From Branchiostoma belcheri (lineage: Eukaryota; Chordata; Leptocardii; Amphioxiformes; Branchiostomatidae), in NCBI RefSeq assembly GCF_001625305.1, contig NW_017804576.1, positions 1,064,046-1,128,045 on the forward strand: 64,000 nt of DNA. The letters are read 5' to 3'. Below the pieces are notes generated by a model. It was not told the origin of the DNA, did no database searches, and saw only the letters and a program-made list of their open reading frames with translations. Positions 10,401 to 22,400 of this stretch are shown in pieces. Numbering within the stretch: position 1 is the first letter of the stretch; every line of letters begins with the position of its first letter. Made by a program: the position numbers and the translations under genes.

Positions 10401-13400
10401 AGTCTTCTGAATAAGTGTGTTGGGTTCTTTTACCTTTTCCCGCCCCAAACAGGAACTGGTGCAATGGCCAAATGGGTAGAGTGCTCGCCTTGCATTCGGT
10501 AGGTTGTGAGTTTGATCCCAGGCCGAGTCATATCAAAGACTTGAAAAATGGTACATACTGCCTTCTCTGCTTAGCACTCAGCATTTGGGAAAGAGTATGA
10601 TAGTTGAACACACACCATTACCAGTGGACTAGCCCCCTGCTGTAGTGATTGCACACCTGTGTGGCCCAAGGGCTACAGAAACGGAGATGGGTGCCGCCAT
10701 ATGTGACCATGGCCATGCTGATGGTTACGGGGAGGACTTAAACTTTTTTTTGAACGTTAAACATTTGAGTGTGGATGGGAGGTTTGGCCATTGTTGTCTG
10801 GGGTTCGCGTATGTTTAGGAGTCAAATTTGACTCAAAGTTAACTCAACTTTATTTTGACTTGTATAAAAAAAGTAGTTCTGGCCTAAATCTGGGCATGCT
10901 TGGTAGCGGTCCAGGAAAGGTTTTGAATGTGTTTATTTATTTATTTATGACGATTTACCATATTTGTGGAAGGATTGACATAACAGGTGACTATCACCTC
11001 TTCAAAGATGTCAACCCCGAGACCAGACTGTAAGGTTTGAACCACTCACACCGGGAAGGTCCCCTGCTCTTTTCGATAAGTGTGGTGGGTTCTTTAAGGT
11101 GCGTGGGGTGTGGCTATCCCAAACACGGGACCTCCATTTAACGTCCTATCTGAGGGATATCCCTAGCGGAAGCTAGGTACTCATTTACTCCTGAGTGAAG
11201 TGAGGAAAAGTGTAAAGGGCCTTTCCCAAGGGCACAAGATCGGTGACATGGGCAGGGTTCGAACCCGCAACCTCTCAGGTGTGAGCCGAACGCGCTACCG
11301 ACTGCACCACACGACCCCACTAAACGTGTGACGGGGCCTTAACCCTATCGATGCTGTAAGAGTAACAGTTTTGTAAAGTACAAATGTTCATTCCTACACC
11401 ACAACCTTTCCCGCCCCCAAACAGGTGCCATGGGGAAGAGAACTCGGTTCCAGCAGGTAGAAAAGGCACAGCTGGTGCTGCAGGTCCACAGGGAGGGAGG
11501 CTGCCAACTGGAACAGCCAGACAAGGGGGTTGCCCTTACTCCTAAGGTCAGTCATATCCCCCCATGTACGTTGAGAGAGGCCGTACTGAGGAGGTAGAGT
11601 TGATAGACGTATGGTTGTAACATGCATGCACAAGCCCGTAATAATAATATGTTCAAAGCTGGTGTTCGTAAGATTGTGATTTGACCCTTAGAGTGAAAAT
11701 TGCTTTGCTTGCCACCTTTTCTGTACCAGCCAACATCTTTCATCTTTAATACCAGCGATGCATTTCTTTTAAAGCTATGATAGGATATATCGCAGGATGT
11801 CCTATAGTAAGCAGTGTACAGAGGAATAGGCAGAACTTTACCTAGGCTAATCGTAGGATTGCTTTTCTGACAACTCTCCAGTGTCAGAGATGAAAGGTAG
11901 TGGATGCTACCTGAAACGTCTGTATCCAAAATCATATCCAGTTGCTTGAGTAACAGTTACTGTTTTTTGGTGTATCTTATTACCTGGATGTCTAGCCTTC
12001 ACCGATGTAATCGTAGAATACAACTTGTTTTTCCAGGACGTTTCCCTGGATGATGACACTTTGCTGAACCAGATGAAGCTGACCGACCCTGACCAGGTGG
12101 AGGTCATTGACCTCTCCTCTGTAGAACAAGCCCTGGTGTTGGGCCTGTGGTGGGTAAAAAATCAGTCACCTTCGTCGTATAGGTCATCGCATGATCTTGA
12201 TGTAGGATGTTCAAGCAGGCTACCGAAATTCCTGATTTTTTCACTGTACTTTTATTGTTCACTGTGTTCACTGTCGCTTCTGTACAGTGAACTTATCATT
12301 AACAGTTAACAAATAATTCCTGGACTTTCTTTTTCCTGCACCTGTTGGCACCATGAACATATAGTTCTGTGAACATGCCCATTTTTCTCAGACCGTGAAA
12401 TTTTGCTACGCATGAACATAAAGTGAATTACAATATGATAGAACCAACTACTGAAAAAGATCTGTACTTGGTTCCCGACTCTATGAGAATGCCCTCAGTT
12501 TGTGATTGTACAGTGATCGTATGATGATCAGGTCCTTACCAACAGATTTGAGATCTAGAACGCATTCATGTACTGTATCATGAAAGAGACAGGAATGCAA
12601 CATGATTTTTACAGTGTGTCTTGTTCTTCAGTGAGTCTAACTTGTTTCTTTTGTAACTGAAATTCAATACACAGCTGATTCACAAATCTTGTGCTTTCAG
12701 CATCAACAGGAAGAGAAACTGTCCTAAGGACAAACTGACTGAAGAAGAGGTCTTAGCATATGTCTATGTAAGTGTTGTACTGCATTATAATTTTACTTTA
12801 TCCTGGCATTCATGTAGCATACAGACAAGGTTAGCAACACGTGTACATGTACTATCATATGACAATTTTCATAGCAGTTATAAGATACTAAATTAGGTAA
12901 TGATTCAACTAACTTCAGTCAATTATGCTGATGCCATTAAATGAAAAGGAGGATACGTCGATGAAGGTTAGACATCCAGGTAATACGATATGCCAAAAAA
13001 CAGTTACTCAAGCAACTGGATATGATTTTGAAAACGTCAGACGTTTCAGCTAGTATCCACTAGCTTTCGTCAGTGACTGAGAGACCAGAGGGGAAAGCAG
13101 GTTTATATACACAACCTGTTGATTGATATGCAAATAAAGTGAAGACAAATTTTTGGAAGTCGAAGAAGGAACAAAAGTCAGACAAGTCAAGACAAGATGA
13201 TGCAAATTAGTCTGAAAGCTCCTGTTATACAGGACAGGAGCTTAAGTGTTGTCTGTCCTCGGGGCTGGGAGTGCCAAATCCCAAGTGCCGGAAAGATCGA
13301 CCCGTAGCCCCCCTTCCCTGTTGAGGGTGGGAGGAGGATGTAACTAATAAATCTACTATCATGGATACATTTCTATGTGGCAATCAAATGTACTTTTGCA

Positions 13401-16400
13401 ACATTGTTGCCTTTTTACCTGCCTGTCTAGTACCTCCTGGACCAGCCACGTGATTGGTCGGTACAGACAGCTGCGCTGCTGCTCAGGTGTCGAGGGGAAA
13501 AAACCAGCAGCCGGAAGGTGGAACGGTCCATGATGCAGCTGCAGGTCAGGATCTTACTCAAGTTACTGAAATTTATCGTTGCTTCAGGATCTGCTGACTT
13601 TGGACCAGTACAAGATGTTTTTTTGTGTGGGGATTTCTGTACTGATTTACCATGACAGTATGTCGCAATGTATTTATGTTACAGTAGTTATTTTATAATA
13701 TTATGTACTATATACTATATGAATGCATCAACTCCGACTAGTATAAATGATTCGAGAATATTTTATGACAAACGTATTCTAATGTAAATAACTGGCAAAT
13801 TCAGGCAATTGTAATGTCTGCAAGTTGAATAAAGATTTATTCATTTAAAAAAAAAACCTTTAAAGGTGCATATGCATCTGTTTGCCTTCCCTTTTACCTT
13901 GTGATATGGATCCGCTGGGGAAGACGGATGCCCAAGTGTGTGGTCAGATTCGCAACCTGTTATCCACCTTAAACAAATCCACGCAAAGGCCACCGTGTCA
14001 ACCCTCCTCACTCAGGTGTAGGAACTGACACGGTCTATCAGTACATGAATCTGTATCCATACATGAATCTGTATCTGTACATGAATCTGTATCTGATTGC
14101 AAATAAAGATCTCGAGTGATTGCCATAGAATTACCTTGTGATAAACTCAAATAAAGAAGCAAATAAAGAAGCCATCTATGTTTTGTATCACCAATGACTC
14201 AGGCATTTTTTCCAAGTACTGTGTGGAGTTTGTCCATTTTGAGCTGAAGCTGTCTTCCTTCAGTTCCCATGTACATTTATGTGTTACTGTGGGGCTGTAA
14301 AATAAGTTAGTGGGGCTGTAAAATAAGCAGTGGGGCTGTAAAATAAGTTGTATAACTTCAGTTCAGTCCCACTTCGTCCTTGTATTTGTATTGCTTTACT
14401 CAATAAAAAAAAATGTATGTGTTCCTGTTTCAGTCGTTGGTTGACGAGTACAAGTCCCCGACCCCCCCTGCCCAGGTCAGACTTGGGCTGGTGTACAGTG
14501 TGGCCCTGCCACCCAGGTGGATCATGGAGGTAAGGGTTATGTGTTTCTCACTTGGAATTATATTGAACAGTAAGTTTTGATAAATGTATCAGTTATCTTG
14601 GCTTTTGTTTGACACATGAAAATTGTAAGTAAAAAGAAGCCCCAAATGTCCTCTACATTAAAGGGGAACAGGGTATTCGGACTTAGCTGCCCTGCCCGGT
14701 CCACCTAAACCGCTGCCCGGTCCGGTCCGAGGCCGCTAATGGGGGTTTTGCGTATCCCATGCGCCGGAGCAAGCATTTCGCTCCCGGCGCAAGGACTCGG
14801 TTTGCTAGCTGAGGACTTTCCACAACCATGATGATATCATACTTAAATAAAGGAATATATAATAGATCTATCATGTTGAAATGATAATTGTAATACATGG
14901 TTCTATTTAATAGCGGTAGTTTTGTTTCTTATTTTGAGGAGGGAAACACGGGGGAAACTGTCAAAAATCGAGGGAACGCAAACTGAGATCGGCTCAATTC
15001 CGGGTGCATAACGCCAAAATTTCTCGACGATTGTATAAAAATGACCACTCATTTGCCGCCTACGGTAGCGTGTACATGGTAGTGCGATCATATCGTGCCA
15101 AAGTCAGCGTCAAACGTCAGAAAATCCCCGTAAAAATATAGTTGCAAAACACATTTCCCGCGCACTCATGGCCGGCCGCCGGCATGTGAAGCAGCATGCT
15201 CATTATAATATGCAAGTAGCTACGCTCTGATTGGTTCACCTTAGATGACCTGCGCTCTGATTGGCTAGAACGAAGCCCGTTGCATGCTGGGGCGCCCTTC
15301 CCCGCGCGAAGTGCGATCTGGAGATAGCCACATTTACGCTGGTTTCTACCTTATTTCTACGACTAATTAGCAAAATCCTAGTGACGAAATGCGTACTCAA
15401 AAGAATTTTCGGGAAAAATACATATGCACATGTGGATTTGTGGTGCCTTTGGCGTAATTTTGTTGGTCACGTACAACGTAAATGTAACACGGAAGTGCAC
15501 GGAGTCGGAGTCGCGGCACGGCTTTCTGTCCCACTCTAAACAAAACCCCAAGGACATAACAAAACTCCCCAAAACTGGTCAATAATTAGCCATAAAAATG
15601 TTTGTGGGCACGTGTAAATATGCTACCTTTTTCGAGTGTTATAGGAATTATTCGCGATGTTTTTGCACATCCCTAACGTAACCTCACGCCGGGCCCGCCG
15701 CCTATTATGTACGGCGGACCGGGGTATTTATAACAGTTAATTCAGATCATCTAGGATTGCATATTCGGTGGTAAAATAAGTAAACAAACAGAGAAAAATA
15801 GCAAAATAAAGTTGACAAACTATAGAAACGCTTGCATGGGCAACACTGACAAAAGAAAATGTCGATCTAATTGATGCGCCGGTTTTAAACGTTACTGTTA
15901 TATAGTAAAATGCGGGCTAGATCAACGTTCCTTTCGCTGTTCCAGCGGTGTGTATCGGTAATTTCCCGCCCCGCATGAGGTAAATTAGTACTCCTCCCAC
16001 GATTCCTGTGATGTTACCGCGCCTGCATATGAATGGAGAAGTCTGACGAAAAAGAAACGCGTTACTTTCGGAAAAGTAACGGAAAACTTTCGGAAAAGTA
16101 ACCAGTTAATAACGGAAAACTAACGGGGAAAAAAACGCGTTAGTAACGGCCCTTAGGGTAACTATAACGCGAACGGTACTGTATTATGGCCGGGTCCTTG
16201 CGCCGGGAGCGAAATGCTTGCTCCGGCGCATGGGATACGCAAAACCCCCATTAGCGGCCTCGGACCGGACCGGGCAGCGGTTTAGGTGGACCGGGCAGGG
16301 CAGCTAAGTCCGAATACCCAAGGGGAACAAGAGGTTCAATAAAACCTGTCATGGGCTCCGTCATTGTGATGGTGGGGAGCGGGAAAATGGCGCAACTTCA

Positions 16401-19400
16401 AACGGCCGGTAGCGCTCTAAACAAAATGGACTAGTGAGCTAAGTGTATACCAAATAACTTTTCAGACATACCATGTATGATATAATGTGACAGTCATTTT
16501 TTTAAAACCTCTTGTTCCCCTTTAACTGTAACACCTTCCACAGAGAGAGCTAGCCCAGTTGCTGGTGAGCCTGGGTGCCCTGAGCTGCACGCTGGATATT
16601 CTACTGAGGCCATGGCAATACCTTTGCCTTAAAGTTTTTACTGTTAGAAGTCGCCATTAACTGTAACACCCCTCTACAGAGAGAGCTTGCCCAGTTGCTG
16701 GTGAGCCTGGGTGCCCTGAGCTGCACGCTGGATGTTCTACTGAGGCCATGGCAATACCTTAGCCTTAAAGTTTTTACTGTTAGAGGTCGTCATTAACTGT
16801 AATCCCCCTCCACAGAGAGAGCTAGCCCAGTTGCTGGTGAGCCTGGGTGCCCTGAGCAGTGCACTGGACATCCTACTGAGGCTGCACATGTGGGAGGATG
16901 CCATCACCTGCTACCACCAGCTCGGCAGGTACTAGTTTAGTTTATTTTAGTCTATTTGTTTTTGTATTCTAAGGTAACCTTGTATTCAGTGGTTAAACAC
17001 TGGTTTGCAGTGGGGCCCTGGACACAAAACACATTTATTCAGCTCACTTATTTTATTTATTTATTTTATTTATTCTTTGTTTCAGGCCAAACGTCCACAT
17101 AAAAAGAAAAAGAAGGACAATAACAAAAGTACAAATACACAAATTACATACAAAGGTTTAAAAAGTGCGGCCAGTATAGGCTTCGGGTAAACACATCGGA
17201 ATGGCAAATTGAAAACATACAAATACAAGAAACAAAACAATACGTACAAAACGTACATACAGGGCAAAACAAACATATGATTGTATGAATCTACAGGTAC
17301 CAGAAGGCCGAGCAGCTCATCCAGGACCAGCTGGCCGTACAGGAGACGCCGACGCTGTACTGCCTGCTGGGGGACGTCACAGGGGTGAGGGCCGTAGGGC
17401 TTCGTTAGAAATTATTAATTTTTTTTAATTAAAAAAAACGAACATTGCAAATCTTCATTTCAACCAAATTTCAGGCAAAATTAAGGACTTCCTTGGTGCT
17501 CAGGCCAGAAGCTGGCCCCTTGTATCTGTATCCTCTGCTGCTTGTAAGCTCAACCCTGTGTTTCCTTTATTGTGTTCTAAATCTTTGAGATGTTTGTACC
17601 TGTATCAGTATAATGTAGTTTGCCACACATTGTACCATGTGCAATTGTCGTGCAATAAAGTTCTTCTTTATTCACCTATCTGGATGTATTGTTACAGTAA
17701 TAAATGCTGTTTCATTATATCTCTCATAGGCAGCCTTACATGCATGTATCCCATCTATATTGATGGTACATTTTGTACTGTTGTTTGTAACAGGAGAAGC
17801 AGCATTACGAGAAGGCCTGGGAGCTGTCCAGCCACAGGAGTGCCCGCGCTCAACGGAGCCTGGGCTGGGCAAACTTCAAAGAGGAAAAGGTACGATCTCT
17901 AAGCTATACTGTTGACAGTCTTAAGAAGACTTTAGGGTGAGCTAAGGCCATGTTGATTTGATTATATGGATGACATCCGCGCGCGCATGAATTTTCGGCC
18001 ATTTCCACAAAAAAAAAAGTTTTCAACCATACTGTAAATCGTGCAAAACAGTTGCTAAATGAGCAAAAATATACCATAAGTTGCAAGGAAAACATTTAGA
18101 AACGATACCAATGTCGTAGAATGCCAAACTCAAAGGAAAAAAGACAAAAATGTAAAGAAATGAATTCGAAGAGTAGATTATTCACCATAACATATTCTGT
18201 GCCATTTCTTCAACCTTCATGACCACGTAGATTTCATAGTGAAAGCAACTTTTTTTTGTTGCAAAACTTTTTTTTATTCGCACGCGCGCATCAGTTTTGG
18301 GGTTCCCAGAGGATGTCATCCGTATAATCAAATCAACATGGCCTAACTCAATTTTTTTCATTGCATTTGTTACATATTTCCCTTCATATTCAGTTTCATT
18401 TATCTTCATTGTACATGTATTAGTTGAAAGGTACCTGATTAGATTCATACTTATGATAACAGTTAAACTTTACGTGACCAACACAAAGTAAATTGGGACT
18501 TACCCTAAATTTTCGACCGACTCCGTCAGTCTTGTGCACGGAATGGACCCTTCTACTGCAGCTTCCGGGACGTGACGTCGGAAACATATTGTGTTGGTCA
18601 CGTAAAGTCTAACTGTTATAATGTTATCTACCAACACAGATGAACTTTAATGCTTATATTCATACTTGTTGATATGGTCTGATTGTTGTGGTGTCTCAGA
18701 TTACTTTACAGCCTTTTTCCTGAAACCATGACACTTTCTTTCCATCAAGTACTCTGTGATGCTATCATTGTGTCTACTTACCTCTTCCATACACGTATGT
18801 CTGAATCATGTTAGGTTGTTAGAACGTACTGATGGTTGTTCCATCTTCCTCCTCAGTTTTCGGAAGCGATCAGCTGTTTTGAGAAGTCTGTAGAGATCAA
18901 TGGGCTACAGGTGGGTGCCAGTAGGGATGTTCTTATGAGCACTGTGCAGTCCTAATGTTCAAACATTACTCATAAATGTCCGTAATAAAAAAGTGTTAAG
19001 GGTTACAGGGTTAACCATAGTTGAACATTTACCTTCAGTCCTGAGACCTTTGTCCACTTTATATACTGAAAATCACAATTGTTTTGCAGTAATTTTGTAT
19101 TTGCTATGTTTGTGGTCACTTCTGTACTGCAAACTTACCATAACCATGCACAAATGATTCAGTGTGACAGGCTGAATAAAAGTTCTAAACGTGAACTATG
19201 CGGCTCCAGGTGTCTTACTGAGGGACGACTGCGTGTGCAAGATGTCGGCAGCTTGAGGAATGAATCCCCTCTACTATAACCATGCACAAATGATTCATCG
19301 ACTTTCCTTTTGCTGCTCCTGCCAATGCAACGCTGCAAACGTATAGTTCCGGGAACATCTCCTTTTTTCTCAGAACACAAACTTTTTCTACTACAAACAT

Positions 19401-22400
19401 AAAGTGATGACTGTACAGTTCAACAGCAGTGGGCTGCAGTAAAGTCCTGTAGAATCATAGATGGATATTTTACCTGTCTGATAGTTTACTATGTAAGATA
19501 GATAAATAAACTAGAAAGGCCAATATTTGCTTTGGAGCAAATACAGCGATGGGTTCACCACATTTTACGACATGGCAGGAAAAGAATGGGAAACACAAGG
19601 GAAAACAATGATTTACATTGATATAACTATAATATGAAGTAAAATACAACTAAAACAACAGTTGGATAGCTATTCCCTACTTTATTGGTAAGGATTTTTA
19701 ATTGCATAATGCAAACTGTTGATTTTCAACATAAAAAAAAACGTCCATGCCCGGCATTCCAATGCTGGAGCAGGAAAGCTTGAAATACCTACCAAAACAC
19801 TTGAATACAGACATACTGTCAGTATGGAAATGCTTCTGTGCAGGTGTTAATCAAGTTAAATCCCAACAGCCAATCAGCAAGAAGTATAGAGGAAAGCTGC
19901 ATGCCTATTGGTTGATGCCCTGCATTCCATTCTGATGACTCATGCCCAAACGTGGTAAACAAGGCAGACTAACACAGTAATACATTTGCTATAACACAGC
20001 CAAAAAACTCAAATAAAACCATTCTAAAAGCCTGTATCACAATAATTTAAAAAACGCCTAGGGGTATTTGCTCACTGTACCTCCATACCAAATTTCAGGA
20101 CCTTAGGCCCTAAAATGAAGAAGCTGAATCCATTTAAAGATATGGCAGGAGGAGGAGGAGGAGAAGGAGGAGGAGAAGAAACATCAGAAAAAGCAATATG
20201 GTTTCACCACACCACTTCGTGGTGTGGTGAACCCATAATAAATAAAATGTATCTGTGTGTTTCAGAATGCGGTGTGGTTTGCCCTGGGCTGTGCCGGGAT
20301 GTCTGCCCAGCGGTACGACGTCAGTGCCCGCGGGTTCTCCAGATGTGTCCTCATAGACTATGACGTACGTATTCATGTATTCTGAATCTTGTCTTTATGA
20401 ATTATGCATGCCTATGACTATATGTTGTACATATGCATGTCTCTATGGGACATCCTGAGCTGCTAGCCAGCCAGCTTATCCTGTAGGAGCCAGCAGAGGG
20501 AAGGAAGAGAAGGAATAGAAGAAGAAAAACCTTCATAGACAACCTGAAGCGGGATGCTGGCCTCAGAAACATCACCACAGCAGAACTCTGCTCACTGATG
20601 GAGGACAGGGACTACCCATTATCTCCCATGTTGATGTCCTATGATGCCTCACAGAAAATTCTTAAAATTTAAAAAATCTGATCTATTTTTATTTATTTCT
20701 TTATTTCAGGCATAACTCACCCATATACAACATACATATAAAATACACACACAATTACATCAGTAAAAGAATAATATGACTATAAGTACAGACGGGCCCA
20801 GTTATTGCGAAAGAATCTGCTGCGGAATATCACTTCAGATTTAAGAACAGATTGGATAATGTTGTTTGATGACTTGTATAGACGGGATATAAATGAGTAA
20901 CATTGTTTACGCCATGTAGCATCAAATGTGTCAATCCTATTGTATACAAACAATCTGATATGTTATCATAAATCTTTAAATGTTTTTTTTTTATTTCTTC
21001 TTCATTTGACAGAACTTCGAGGCTTGGAATAACCTTGCTACATCCTACATCAGGTTGAACCAGAAGTGAGTCATCAAACATTTTCTCTATTTCGTTTTTT
21101 GATGTTTTCACTTAAGATGCTTATTTTACTTTTTATTCTATACACATGCTGTTTTGTGGTGGAATTTTGCTTGTAATGAGCTAATCATTGTTTATTGTTT
21201 ATTAGTTTGGCTGATAATACCCTATCAAAACTCATCCTTTTTCAGACAGAAGGCATTCCGTGCCCTCAAGGAGTCCCTAAGGTGCAACTTTGAGCACTGG
21301 AAGATCTGGGAAAACTACTTACTGGTCAGTATTACGTAACACACAGCAAGCTGTTCAAAATAGAATGTACATGAACATGTTACACAGAACAACACATGTA
21401 ATATTATAATGTTGGTTTTACTAGGCTACTTCTTGGGAGGATTAGCATTGAGTTACCTGAGGTAGTTCCAAATGGGAACCTTCCAGAGCCTTGTGATTCA
21501 GCATTGTATTAAAGCTCCTGACAATGCAGCCCTTGGCTGCAAAGTGTGAGTAACCAGCCTACCCAATGACATTAACATGTTATGAGGCAAGTTTAAACTG
21601 TGATTTCCAATACAAGAAATTGGACTTACCCACATTTTTAACGGTACATCTCCAGTCTTTATCAAGGAATGAGCAGTCCACAGCTTCTGTGACGTCACGT
21701 TATTCAGATGACACACATGACTTGGTAAGCAGTGGATCATAGGTTGCAGAAAGTCTTTGGCTACCCCATAATGACTTCTACCAACACAGGTGAACTTTCA
21801 AGACAAGACAATAACATATTTCTGTTCCTGCCTGTCCTGTAGGTGTGTACTGACCTGGGTGAGTTTGAGGAGCTGGTGACAGGGTACCATCGCATGCTGG
21901 ACCTGAAGGACAAACATGCTGATGTACAAGTAAGGAAAAATCCCTTCTTCTTCTTCTTCTTTACTCATCCTCTCCTGAGGTGCAGCGTGTGAAGTTTTGT
22001 CGCCAGTACTTTCTGTCTTTCATTGCTGACAAAAGTTCCAATCCTTGTAGACCAGTGTCAGACTGAATAAGACCCTTAAGTGTTGTGATTGGACGACCAA
22101 TCCTCCTTTTTGCATCTGGTAGTCGTCCCGCTTGTTCTCTACTACGAGTCACGTGACCCGCGAGGCTAAGCCGACGTCTTTTCACTACCGTGGTGATGTT
22201 TGGGAGTGTTCCATATAACCCAAGAATCCCAGACATGGTCTATATATTACACTTCTTGAACAGTGGGGTTCCAGATAGGAAAATACTGTAGATTGGGGTA
22301 AAACTGGCACATGTAGCAATGGGTTTGTGATATGCAATAAAGGAACATAAAAAGCCCAAAACACAAAACAGTATTAGCACCTTACCCCTCCACTGCAACT

